NCBI GenBank assembly: GCA_964501335.1
Contig: CAZCTC010000049.1
Coordinates: 1-58,134 of the forward strand
Length of the DNA stretch: 58,134 bases
Direction: 5' to 3'
Origin: CAZCTC01 sp964501335
Lineage (GTDB): Bacteria > Chloroflexota > Anaerolineae > B4-G1 > SLSP01
Shown: positions 41,657 to 49,289 of the stretch, in pieces
Position numbering within the stretch: the first letter of the stretch is position 1
Layout of the letters: every line of letters begins with the position of its first letter
Program-made: the position numbers and the translations under genes
The notes under the pieces: model-generated
Databases searched by the model: none
What the model was told of the DNA's origin: nothing
Seen by the model: only the letters and a program-made list of their open reading frames with translations

Positions 41657-44130
41657 AGAAATATTCCCGCTGGCTCACCCTGCTCCTGTTGTTGATCTTC
41701 TTCGCTCAATTGAGCTATGCTGCGGCCTCGCTTTCCTTGACTGTCGATGAAGGCTTTCATCTCACCAGCGGATTGGAATACCTGCGCACCGGCCGGCTCC
41801 AACTCTTTGACGAACACACCCCGCTCGCCAAAGCCCTCTTCTCCTGGCCGCTGCTCCTCGTTCCCGACCTGCCGGCCCCCGAAAGTGCGCCCGGCTACAG
41901 CGACGGCAACCTCATCGCCGTGGCCCAGGCCACCCTCCTGGCCTACCGCCCCATTGACCGCCCCGTCGTCGCCGCCCGCCTCGCCGCCGCCCTGCTCACC
42001 CTCATCCTCGCCGCCTTGATCTTCCGCTGGGCCGCCGACGAATTCGGCCCCGGGGGCGGACTCCTGGCCCTGGCCCTGACCGTCTTCGATCCCAATCTGT
42101 TGGCTCACGGCAGCCTCGCCACAACCGACATGGGCGCCACCCTCTTCATCTTCCTGGCCCTCTTCGCCTTCCGCCGCTACCTGCACCGCCCCACCTTCAC
42201 CCGTTGGCTCCTCGCCGGCGTGACGCTGGGGCTGGCCCAGGCCGCCAAACTGACCGCCCTCCTGCTCTTCCCGGTCCTCGGCCTCATCCTCCTGACCGCC
42301 CTCCTGAAAACAAACTCAGAAAAACTCACCACAGAGCCAGAGAGTTATAAAAAATCTCTTCTCTGTGCTCTCTGTGCCTCTATCGTGAAATCTCTTTTTA
42401 ATCCTTCGGGCAGTCTACCTTTCACAACCTCGGCAAAAAAAACAACCTCTAACTATACCCGCACACCCCTCCCCGTCCTCGGCGCCTTCGCCGGCATGAT
42501 CGCGGTCGCCGCCCTCATCCTCTGGGCCAGCTACGGCTTTGAAATTCGTCCGGTCGCCGCCCTTGCCGGCGGCACATTGCCCCTTCCCGCCGCCGCCCAC
42601 ATCGAACGCTGGCTGCGCCTGCAAGACAACCTGGCCTACGGCCGCGAATCCTTCCTCCTCGGGCAAAACGGCATGCACGGCTGGTGGCAATATTTCCCGC
42701 TTGCCTTTGCAGTCAAAACCCCCCTCCCAACGCTCCTCATCCTGCTGGCTCTCGCCGTCGCCCTGCTGACCCGCGCTCGCCGCGCCCTCCCAACCGAACT
42801 GCTTCTGGGCCTCTTCCCCCTCCTCTACGCCGTCGCCAGCCTCACCAGCCCGCTCAACATCGGCTACCGCCACCTGCTGCCCATCTTCCCCTTCCTCTAC
42901 ACTTCCGCCGGCCGGATTGCCACCCTCCCCTTCCCTCGCCTTTCCCGTACCCGACTCATCCCGGCCGCCCTCGCCCTTCTCATCCTGGCGCTCGCCGTCG
43001 GCACCCTGAGCGTGGCCCCCCACTACCTCTCTTATTTCAACCACCTCGCCGGCGGCCCGACCAACGGCTGGCGCTTCCTGGCCGACTCCAACACCGATTG
43101 GGGCCAGAACCTCAAAGCACTGGCCGCCTATCAGCAACACAATCCCGGCCCGGTCAAACTCTCGCTCTTCACCTTCCTCGACCCGGCCGTCTATGGCGTC
43201 GATTACACCCCGCTCACCCCCATGAAAGACGCGCCTCCCGTGTTGCCCCAACGTTTCGCCCCGGCACCCGGCCGTTACGCCCTCAGCGCCACCACCCTCG
43301 ACGGCGTCCCCCTGGCCCTCCCTTCCACCTTCGACTGGTTCCGCCACCGCGAACCCCAAACCCGTCTGGGCAACGCCCTTTTTATTTATGATGTGCCGGC
43401 CGTCGCCCCGCCTGCCTGGATCGCCCAATGTACCCAACCCGCCGTTCCCCTGGATGAAACCACCCTCCAGGAAGGTTTCGGAACCCTCCCGGCCCGCCGC
43501 CTCACCTTTGACTGCGAACACGCCTGGATCCTTCCCGCCGGCGGCCTCACCTCCGGCCGGTATGCCCGCACCGCCTACGGCATCGACGGCCTGAGCTGGC
43601 CCACCGCCGGCAACCATCCCGAATGGTGGCCCGCCTGGATTCCCGCTTCCGCCCTGGCCCAATTACAGCTTTCCTACGTCCAGCCCACCCCCGGCGGCCT
43701 CCCCCCCTTTGCCCTCTGGGAACGCCCCGCCGGCGCGCCGGCACTCCCCGATACCCCCCCCGTCCATTTTGCCGATGTCCTGACCTTCCTCGGCCTCACC
43801 CACCCCCCAACCGCCCGCCCGGGAGAGACCATCGACATCGTCACCTGGTGGCAGGTTCAGACCCCGCCCACCCGCACCCTTTCCCTCATGCTCCATCTGG
43901 TCGCGCCCGACGGCAGCACCGTTGCAGTGGGAGATGGCCTGAATTTCCCATTGGAGCAATGGCAGGGCAATGATATAATCGCGCAGCGTCACACATTACA
44001 GCTGCCTGAAACGATCAAACCGGGAACTTATACCCTGGTCTCCGGCGTCTATTGGCTCGATACCGTCGAGCCCCTGCCCATCGATGCCGAAAGCAGTGCA
44101 TTGCAACGGACATTAAAGGTAATCCCATAA
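41653..44130 (+). CDS. GT39-type membrane glycosyltransferase, paralogue 3, with in-frame insertion
   Basis: Protein of about 825 residues, paralogous to the two preceding GT39 proteins. Landmarks are LTVDEGFHLTSGLEYL, FDPNLLAHGSLATTDMGA, LNIGYRHLLPIFPF and FLADSNTDWGQNLKAL, with a C-terminal sandwich (TIDIVTWWQVQTPPTRTLSL ... DGLNFPLEQWQGNDIIAQRH). ATG 41653 overlaps the upstream stop in ATGA. Between two membrane helices (about residues 218-270) it carries some 35-40 extra residues, AT-rich and with atypical codons, where the paralogues have a short loop. The frame is kept, so the protein is probably intact, but the loop looks like captured intergenic DNA. Confidence 0.9.
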   Translation: MKKYSRWLTLLLLLIFFAQLSYAAASLSLTVDEGFHLTSGLEYLRTGRLQLFDEHTPLAKALFSWPLLLVPDLPAPESAPGYSDGNLIAVAQATLLAYRPIDRPVVAARLAAALLTLILAALIFRWAADEFGPGGGLLALALTVFDPNLLAHGSLATTDMGATLFIFLALFAFRRYLHRPTFTRWLLAGVTLGLAQAAKLTALLLFPVLGLILLTALLKTNSEKLTTEPESYKKSLLCALCASIVKSLFNPSGSLPFTTSAKKTTSNYTRTPLPVLGAFAGMIAVAALILWASYGFEIRPVAALAGGTLPLPAAAHIERWLRLQDNLAYGRESFLLGQNGMHGWWQYFPLAFAVKTPLPTLLILLALAVALLTRARRALPTELLLGLFPLLYAVASLTSPLNIGYRHLLPIFPFLYTSAGRIATLPFPRLSRTRLIPAALALLILALAVGTLSVAPHYLSYFNHLAGGPTNGWRFLADSNTDWGQNLKALAAYQQHNPGPVKLSLFTFLDPAVYGVDYTPLTPMKDAPPVLPQRFAPAPGRYALSATTLDGVPLALPSTFDWFRHREPQTRLGNALFIYDVPAVAPPAWIAQCTQPAVPLDETTLQEGFGTLPARRLTFDCEHAWILPAGGLTSGRYARTAYGIDGLSWPTAGNHPEWWPAWIPASALAQLQLSYVQPTPGGLPPFALWERPAGAPALPDTPPVHFADVLTFLGLTHPPTARPGETIDIVTWWQVQTPPTRTLSLMLHLVAPDGSTVAVGDGLNFPLEQWQGNDIIAQRHTLQLPETIKPGTYTLVSGVYWLDTVEPLPIDAESSALQRTLKVIP
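42306..42462 (+). repeat. Intergenic-repeat-like insertion inside the third GT39 gene
   Basis: Unlike its surroundings this stretch is AT-rich and contains CTTCTCTGTGCTCTCTGTGC followed by CTC and TCGTGAAATCTC. The same kind of phrase occurs between genes at 45838-45876 (CTTCTCTGTG, CATCTGCGCCTCC, GGTGAATCTT) and, more loosely, near 21168-21195. It also includes GGGCAGTCTAC, as at the start of the heptamer tract at 57454. It encodes Lys/Ser/Thr-rich residues without a recognisable domain. Confidence 0.65.
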
Positions 44131-44135
44131 TTGAC

Positions 44136-44172
44136 TCATTTTTTCGCGCGCCAAAGGCGCGCGAAAAAATGA
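44136..44172. repeat. Hairpin family member H11
   Basis: A perfect 17-bp stem TCATTTTTTCGCGCGCC (44136-44152) / GGCGCGCGAAAAAATGA (44156-44172) has loop AAA. It begins 6 nt after the GT39 stop and ends 48 nt before the next start codon. Confidence 0.9.
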
Positions 44173-44219
44173 AAAAAACGGGCTCACCGGATCGAAAACA
44201 TCACAATCAGAGAGGGTCT

Positions 44220-45581
44220 ATGCGCATCAGTCTCACATCGAACAAAAACAGGAAAGTCGGCCTCTTCATCATCGGCGCCCTTATCATGTCAGGGCTCCTC
44301 CTGCCGATTTACCAGGGCACGCTAGAAGCTCACACCCACGCCGCCTTCACCCCCAGTGAGGAGGTCTTCGTCCCCGCCGGCGACTTCCCCATGGGCTGCG
44401 CCAGCGATCTCTACGGCTTCTGCGATGCCGACAACCAGCCCATACACCTCGTCAAACTCGATTCCTTCTACATCGACAAAACCGAAGTCTCCAACGCTCA
44501 ATACGCTGCCTGCCAGGCCGCCGGTGTCTGCCCCGCCCCCCTGGCCGTCGCCTCCAACACTCGCTCCAACTACTACACCAATCCCCAATACAGCAACTAC
44601 CCCGTTATCAACGTCGATTGGAACCGCGCCAAAACCTACTGCCAGTGGCAGGGAAAACGCCTCCCCACCGAAGCCGAATGGGAAAAAGCGGCGCATGGCA
44701 CCGAACTTCGTAAATACCCCTGGGGAAATGATGCCTTCGCATCCTGTCAACGCGCCAATGTTGAAGAATGCCTCGGGGACACGGTCGCGGTCGACCGCTA
44801 CCCCCAATCGGCCAGCATCTACGGCGCCTTGAATATGACCGGCAACGTCAGCGAATGGGTCAACGACTACTACACCCGTTTCTACTACGAACGATCCCCC
44901 TACTATAATCCCACCGGGCCCACCCTCGGAGACGAGATCCACGGCGACGAACATCTCCTGCGCGGCGGATCCTGGCATGATACCAGCAACGCCTCGACCA
45001 CGCACGTCCGCCTGGATGAAAGCGAAACCTACCACTACCTCCAGCTCGGCATCCGCTGTGCCCGCAGCGGCGGGAACACCCCCACACCCTCTCCCACACC
45101 GACTCAAACGCCCGTCCCGACCCCCACCCCCGCCTCCATGGCCGCCACGGTAAGTATGGAAGGCGCCGATGTCTGGATCGCTCCGCCCGGCCACCTCACC
45201 CGGCTCTCCATCCCCACCGACACAATCACCTCCACCCTGAACCTGACCATCACCCAACAATACCGCAACAACATCCAGGGCGATCGGGGCGGCAACAACC
45301 ACTTCTTCAGCGTCGAAGCGATTTCGCCCATGTTCATCCCCCCTATCGGCATGCCCGTCCCACTTACCGTAACGCTCAGCTACACCGAACCCGGCGGGAT
45401 CACCTACGACACCCTCACCCTTTACCGACTGGATGCCGGCAACTGGGTCACCAGCGGCATCACCGTCGTGGCCCGCACCCGCAACTCCATCACCGCCCTG
45501 ATCTCCGAACCCGGGGAATACGGCCTGCTTGGCCGGACCGATCACTACTATCTGCCCGTTATCACGAAAAACACTCCCTGA
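44220..45581 (+). CDS. Secreted FGE-sulfatase (SUMF1-like) domain protein
   Basis: Protein of about 453 residues. An N-terminal signal or anchor helix (VGLFIIGALIMSGLLLPIY) is followed by a formylglycine-generating-enzyme-type domain: FVPAGDFPMGCASDL, SFYIDKTEVSNAQYAACQAA, VDWNRAKTYCQWQGKRLPTE with AEWEKAA, GNVSEWVNDYY, LRGGSWHDTSNASTT and LGIRCARS. Most members with this form act as C-type-lectin-fold binding or modifying domains rather than sulfatase activators, and no sulfatase is nearby. A Pro/Thr linker leads to a beta domain, and the chain ends YYLPVITKNTP. ATG 44220 has GAGAGG upstream. Confidence 0.85.
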   Translation: MRISLTSNKNRKVGLFIIGALIMSGLLLPIYQGTLEAHTHAAFTPSEEVFVPAGDFPMGCASDLYGFCDADNQPIHLVKLDSFYIDKTEVSNAQYAACQAAGVCPAPLAVASNTRSNYYTNPQYSNYPVINVDWNRAKTYCQWQGKRLPTEAEWEKAAHGTELRKYPWGNDAFASCQRANVEECLGDTVAVDRYPQSASIYGALNMTGNVSEWVNDYYTRFYYERSPYYNPTGPTLGDEIHGDEHLLRGGSWHDTSNASTTHVRLDESETYHYLQLGIRCARSGGNTPTPSPTPTQTPVPTPTPASMAATVSMEGADVWIAPPGHLTRLSIPTDTITSTLNLTITQQYRNNIQGDRGGNNHFFSVEAISPMFIPPIGMPVPLTVTLSYTEPGGITYDTLTLYRLDAGNWVTSGITVVARTRNSITALISEPGEYGLLGRTDHYYLPVITKNTP

Positions 45582-45587
45582 ATGAAT

Positions 45588-45659
45588 AAAAAACCCTCTC
45601 CCTCGCTCAGCATCCCGCAAAAATAAGGGACGCCGCGTGGGATGGGAAGAGAGTTTTTT
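45588..45659 (+). terminator. Terminator-like partial copy of repeat R
   Basis: AAAAAACCCTCTCCC (from 45588) can pair with GGGAAGAGAGTTTTTT (45644-45659) with two mismatches, and inside it ATCCCGC pairs with a GTGGGAT string. A T-run ends the structure. The inner part is repeat R without its H hairpin. It starts 6 nt after the FGE gene stop. Confidence 0.5.
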
Positions 45660-45726
45660 ATTTAACCCAAGTTGCTACCTTTAAAAGACGTGCTTTCTAT
45701 TTAAGCTTTTTTGCATGCAAAGGTTT

Positions 45727-45828
45727 AGTAGAAAGTAGACGGTAGACAGTAGACAGCGGATTTCCAGTCCATTTGAGCCGGTAAGGCGAAGATTTTTGCT
45801 GTCTACTGTCTACTTGCTGCTGTCTACT
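45727..45828. repeat. Inverted pair of GTCTACT heptamer tracts
   Basis: Four AGTAGAC-type units (45727-45754) face GTCTACT units (45801-45828). GTAGACAGTAGACAGC (45742-45757) is perfectly complementary to 45798-45813, so a long hairpin with a 40-nt loop can form. The right tract ends with GTCTACTTGCTGCTGTCTAC, a pattern repeated at 57405-57423. Confidence 0.8.
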
Positions 45829-45890
45829 TCCTTATCTCTTCTTCTCTGTGACATCTGCGCCTCCGCGGTGAATCTTAATTTTCCCCATCA

Positions 45891-45925
45891 CGTTTCCCTT
45901 ATTACGTTTCACGTTTCACGTTCCC
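45891..45925 (+). repeat. CGTTTCA-type heptamer tract
   Basis: CGTTTCC (45891-45897), then CGTTTCA twice (45905-45918) and CGTTCCC (45919-45925). Same family as 249-269. It ends 5 nt before the -35 of the downstream promoter. Confidence 0.7.
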
Positions 45926-45930
45926 CCTCC

Positions 45931-45958
45931 TTGCCAAGCCCCTCGCCTGTGATACAAT
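45931..45958 (+). promoter_or_regulatory. Candidate promoter of the DUF4956-CotH-VTC cluster
   Basis: TTGCCA (45931-45936) and TACAAT (45953-45958) with a 16-nt spacer. A transcript from about 45965 would leave a leader of some 23 nt containing AGGAGG. Confidence 0.7.
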
Positions 45959-45987
45959 CGGCCGGGTTTCACAGGAGGAAATACAAC

Positions 45988-46656
45988 ATGCCAAATTTTA
46001 GCGCTTCCGCTCCGCTCTCGCTCACATCCCTGGCCCTCAATATGCTGGTCGGGCTTATCCTGTCATTAACGGTCGCCTGGTATTACGAACACTTCGGTCA
46101 ATCCCTCTCCAACCGCAGCAAACTGGCTCAACTGATCCCCGTCCTGACCCTGACCACCGCCCTCATCATCTCCATCGTCAAATCCTCCCTCGCCCTAACC
46201 CTGGGCCTCGTCGGAGCCCTCTCCATCGTCCGCTTCCGCACTGCCGTCAAAGAACCCGAAGAACTCATGTTCCTCTTCTTCTCCATCGCCATCGGCCTCG
46301 GTGCCGGCGCAGACCAGCGCTGGCTCACCGTCGTCGGCACCATCATCATCCTCGGCTACATGGCCGTCCGGCTGCTTCTCTCCCGCAAATCGCAATCCAG
46401 CAACCTCTACCTCAACCTCACCCTGAATAACGAAAACCAGCAGGCCCTCTTCGACCGCGTCAACACCCGCCTCCTGGAACATGTCGAAATGCTCGACTTC
46501 CGCCGGCTCGACGCCCACGACGGCGCCTTGCAACTCACCTACTTCATCCGTTGCAGCGATCCCCGCAAACTGAACAATCTGATCGATGATCTGAAATCCC
46601 AATTCCCGGTCATCGAACTCAGTTTCATCCAGCAAGATCAGATCCTGGGGAGCTGA
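45988..46656 (+). CDS. DUF4956 integral membrane protein
   Basis: Protein of 222 residues. About four membrane helices (LALNMLVGLILSLTVAWYYE, QLIPVLTLTTALIISIVKSS, LALTLGLVGALSIVRFRTAV, FSIAIGLGAGADQRW and after) are followed by a cytoplasmic alpha/beta domain (LYLNLTLNNENQQ ... VIELSFIQQ). The signature GALSIVRFRTAVKEPEEL is typical of DUF4956, a family regularly encoded beside VTC polyphosphate polymerases and CotH kinases. Role unproven; a channel or partner of the polymerase is often supposed. ATG 45988 has AGGAGG upstream. The next gene begins 8 nt after its stop. Confidence 0.93.
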   Translation: MPNFSASAPLSLTSLALNMLVGLILSLTVAWYYEHFGQSLSNRSKLAQLIPVLTLTTALIISIVKSSLALTLGLVGALSIVRFRTAVKEPEELMFLFFSIAIGLGAGADQRWLTVVGTIIILGYMAVRLLLSRKSQSSNLYLNLTLNNENQQALFDRVNTRLLEHVEMLDFRRLDAHDGALQLTYFIRCSDPRKLNNLIDDLKSQFPVIELSFIQQDQILGS

Positions 46657-46664
46657 GACAACCG

Positions 46665-48224
46665 ATGAGAATCACCTCACGCCCGGAACCTCCGGCGCGT
46701 CTCAACAACCCGCATCCGATTTTACAGATCGGCCTCCTGCTGGCCACGCTGGCGCTCGGCTTCCTCGGCGGACAGCTCGGCTGGCATCGCCCCCTCCTCA
46801 CCTTTATCGATGCCCTGATCCGCAACCCCGGCTTTGCCGTCGCCGCCCCCACTCACCAGTTCGACCTGCCCATCCTGACCCTCGACATCCGGCAAGAGAA
46901 CCTGCAAATTCTGCAGGACCGCCGCGCGGTCGCCCTTCAGGCCGGCCTGACCGAAAACGACAAAAACAACCTGGCTCCCGGCACCCTCACGATCGGCAAT
47001 CAGGTCGCCTCCGTCTACCTCGAACTCCAGCAGGGCCCGGCCGCCGCCTTCAACGACGCCACCTGGCCCCTCTTGATCCATGTCCGCGAAGCCGTCTCCC
47101 CCTGGAACGCCCATGACTTCACCCTCACCCCCGCCGGCGACACCGCGCTCAACAGCTGGGGCTACCTCGCTTCCCTGCGCCGGGCCGGACTCCCCACCCC
47201 CCGCTACGATCTCGTCCGCCTGAGCCTCAACGGCACCGATTACGGCCTCTACGCCTTTGAAGAACTGCCCGCCACCGATTTCCTCACCACTCAACCAGCC
47301 GGCTCCCGCATCATCGCCTTCAATCCGACCGACGCCTGGAATGCCGATGCCGATCCGGCTACCTCTTTTCGCTACGCGAAAATCGAGCTGACCCCCGATA
47401 CCGCCGACGTCGACCGCGATTCCGCCGTCCGCCTGATCCAACAGCTCGCCGCCGACCGTGACTTCGCTCAGCCCCCCTTCGATCCCGATGCCATGGCCAC
47501 CTATCTGGCCCTCACCGCGCTCTGGAAAGGCTCCGCTTCGCTCGACTGGCATACAACTCGCTTCCTCTACGATCCCGCCACCCACCAGCTCACCCCCCTC
47601 GCCGCCGGCCGCGATTTCGCCCCCGGCGCGCCGTTGCCGGAAACCTTCACGGCCGACCCCCGGGTTCAGGAAGCCTATGCCCGCACCCTGGAAGAATACA
47701 GCCGCCCTGAAACGCTCAACGAACTCAAAGCCGCGTTGACCCCCGATCTGGAACAGCTCCAGCTCGCCGTCGGCCCCACGCTCGGCTACCCCGATCTCCC
47801 CTGGGCCGCGTTGGAAGCCCATCAGGCCCGCCTGAACCGGCTCCTCGCCCCCCCAAATCCGCTCAGCGCCGTCCTGGACAAGGTCTCCGACACGATGACC
47901 CTCGACATTGCCAACCTCCAGAGCTTCCCGCTGGAAATCGTCGGCCTCGACCTGGGCGAAAGCGCCTTCATTCCGGCTGATCCCGCCTGGAGCCCACCGA
48001 CCGCCGCCGGCTGGATCGATGCCCCCGGCAAATTGATCCTTCGCGGCGCTGTCGACGAGATCCCCACCAGCGTCCGCCTCACCATTCCGCTCTCCGCAGT
48101 CGCCGGCGCCGGCTCACCCGACCAGCCGTACATCATTGTCCGCATCGCCGGCAGCCGGACCGATATCCCGGTAGCCGTCCGCAACGCCTATCCGGCTCCC
48201 CTATCGGAAGGAGCCCGGCCGTGA
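46665..48224 (+). CDS. CotH-like protein, degenerate, membrane-anchored
   Basis: Protein of 519 residues. An N-terminal helix (PILQIGLLLATLALGFLGGQ) precedes a CotH-like region: LLIHVREAVSPWNAHDFTLT, YLASLRRAGLPTPRYDLVRL with SLNGTDYGLYAFEEL, and ALWKGSASLDWHTTRFLYDP. It is shorter and more diverged than the two CotH proteins downstream. The usual WDxD or pxxD metal-site region reads LTPLAAGRDFAPG, so kinase activity is uncertain. The last 130 residues form a beta-rich tail. The stop overlaps the VTC GTG start (GTGA), indicating coupling. Confidence 0.75.
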   Translation: MRITSRPEPPARLNNPHPILQIGLLLATLALGFLGGQLGWHRPLLTFIDALIRNPGFAVAAPTHQFDLPILTLDIRQENLQILQDRRAVALQAGLTENDKNNLAPGTLTIGNQVASVYLELQQGPAAAFNDATWPLLIHVREAVSPWNAHDFTLTPAGDTALNSWGYLASLRRAGLPTPRYDLVRLSLNGTDYGLYAFEELPATDFLTTQPAGSRIIAFNPTDAWNADADPATSFRYAKIELTPDTADVDRDSAVRLIQQLAADRDFAQPPFDPDAMATYLALTALWKGSASLDWHTTRFLYDPATHQLTPLAAGRDFAPGAPLPETFTADPRVQEAYARTLEEYSRPETLNELKAALTPDLEQLQLAVGPTLGYPDLPWAALEAHQARLNRLLAPPNPLSAVLDKVSDTMTLDIANLQSFPLEIVGLDLGESAFIPADPAWSPPTAAGWIDAPGKLILRGAVDEIPTSVRLTIPLSAVAGAGSPDQPYIIVRIAGSRTDIPVAVRNAYPAPLSEGARP

Positions 48225-48937
48225 CGATCAGCATCGAGCCCGCGCGGTACGAAATCAAGATCCCCTGCGATCCCCATGCCCGTCCCGAGCTGGAGGCCTG
48301 GATTCGCCTCCATCCCGCGCACTGGATTCAACCCTACCGCCCCCGCCAGGTCAACAGCCTCTATTTCGATACGGCCGAATGCACCAGCCTCTATGAAAAC
48401 ATCGACGGCGTCGGCGACCGCACCAAATTGCGGCTGCGCTGGTACAAACCGACCTGGACCCTCCAGGGCCCCACGCGCCTCGAACTGAAACGCAAACAGG
48501 GAATGGTCGGCTGGAAAGAGATCTCCCTGCCCGCCCTCGATCTCAACCTGGAACAACAATCCTGGGACGAGATCCTCACCGCGCTCCGCCGCGCCCTCAC
48601 CGACGAAGGCGCCGTCTGGTTCGATCGTTACCGCTGTCCGGCCCTCATCAACCACTACCGCCGCTCCTACTACGCCACCCCCGACGGCGACATTCGCCTC
48701 ACCCTTGACTCGGAGCTGCGCGCCTTCGATCAACGCTTCTCTACTCGCCCCAACCTCCGCCGCACCGGCATCCTCAATGAACACATCATCCTGGAACTGA
48801 AAGCCCCGGCCGATCCCGCTGTCTATCGCCGCCTGGCCCAGATCCTGGCCCATTTCCCCATCCGGGTCGACCGCCATTCCAAATATGTCCAGGGCATGCT
48901 CACCGCCCCCGATTTCGACGGCTTTGACCTTTCTTAG
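48221..48937 (+). CDS. VTC-domain polyphosphate polymerase
   Basis: Protein of 238 residues consisting almost entirely of a VTC triphosphate-tunnel domain. Landmarks in order: YEIKIPC, VNSLYFDTAECTSLYENIDG, RTKLRLRWYKP, RLELKRKQGMVGWKE, IRLTLDSELRAF, ILELKAP and DRHSKYVQGM. The basic and acidic tunnel residues (ExK, KxRxR, ExKRK, SKY) appear intact, so it should synthesise polyphosphate from ATP, probably at the membrane with DUF4956. The GTG start has GGAAGGAG 8 nt upstream and overlaps the preceding stop by 4 nt. Confidence 0.95.
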   Translation: MTISIEPARYEIKIPCDPHARPELEAWIRLHPAHWIQPYRPRQVNSLYFDTAECTSLYENIDGVGDRTKLRLRWYKPTWTLQGPTRLELKRKQGMVGWKEISLPALDLNLEQQSWDEILTALRRALTDEGAVWFDRYRCPALINHYRRSYYATPDGDIRLTLDSELRAFDQRFSTRPNLRRTGILNEHIILELKAPADPAVYRRLAQILAHFPIRVDRHSKYVQGMLTAPDFDGFDLS

Positions 48938-49040
48938 TTAAACCCATGCAAGAACAAAGCTCTCTTTTTTGCTCCTATCCCCCCTGCTCCCTCATATCAG
49001 GAAACTCAAGGCCCTACGGCCTCGCGGCCCGGGCTTTCTT

Positions 49041-49144
49041 GCGTCCCGCAAAAGACGCTTTCTTCGTAAAATACAACGCGCGGGATAAGGGGAGAAAGTT
49101 TTTTGTTTGTGTATTTGCGCGCATAAGAATGCGCGCAAATACAC
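49041..49144 (+). repeat. Dispersed repeat R, with hairpin H12 (AAGA loop)
   Basis: GCGTCCCGCAAAAGACGC, a variable middle with CGTAAAATACAACGCGCGGG, GGGGAGAAAG, a T-run, GTTT, then H12: a perfect 16-bp stem (49109-49124 with 49129-49144), GTGTATTTGCGCGCAT / ATGCGCGCAAATACAC. The stem sequence differs from other copies at paired positions on both arms. Confidence 0.8.
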
Positions 49145-49249
49145 GGGCTTTTCTCTCCCGCTTTTCCGGGCTGGCTGCACAGGTCGATGCTTTTTCTATT
49201 CTTACCCGCAGCCGATGTGTGAAAGTACAACCTTCCACGCCTCCGGCCT

Positions 49250-49277
49250 GTCTACTGTCTACTGTCTACTGTCTACT
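49250..49277 (+). repeat. Four perfect GTCTACT heptamers before a CotH start
   Basis: Units 49250-49256, 49257-49263, 49264-49270 and 49271-49277 are identical. The tract ends immediately before the TTAAGAGGATCA ribosome-site region of ATG 49290, so unit number sets the 5' leader length. Confidence 0.9.
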
Positions 49278-49289
49278 TTAAGAGGATCA

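Larger units (their letters stand above)
45582..45987. other. Repeat-filled leader of the DUF4956 cluster
   Basis: Contains a terminator-like repeat (45588-45659), an inverted pair of GTCTACT heptamer tracts (45727-45828), an AT-rich boilerplate phrase near 45838-45880, CGTTTCA heptamers (45891-45925), a promoter (45931-45958) and AGGAGG (about 45973-45978). The ORF that runs from 45796 into the DUF4956 frame is translated repeat, not protein. Confidence 0.65.
48938..49289. other. Repeat-filled gap between VTC and the second CotH gene
   Basis: Contains a palindromic GGCC-rich stretch near 49010-49040, repeat R with H12 (49041-49144) and four perfect GTCTACT units (49250-49277) ending 12 nt before ATG 49290. 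No gene is seen. A reading frame runs through it into the CotH gene, but its residues are translated repeat. Confidence 0.6.

Noticed and set aside
44052..44219. N-terminal extension of the FGE-domain protein
   Set aside because: It is translated GT39 3' end plus hairpin H11; the ATG at 44220 has a ribosome site and starts a signal sequence.
45727..45828. CRISPR array
   Set aside because: Units are 7 nt with no spacers, and no cas genes occur in the window.
45796..45987. 64-codon extension of the DUF4956 protein
   Set aside because: It is translated heptamer and boilerplate repeat; promoter and AGGAGG lie inside it.
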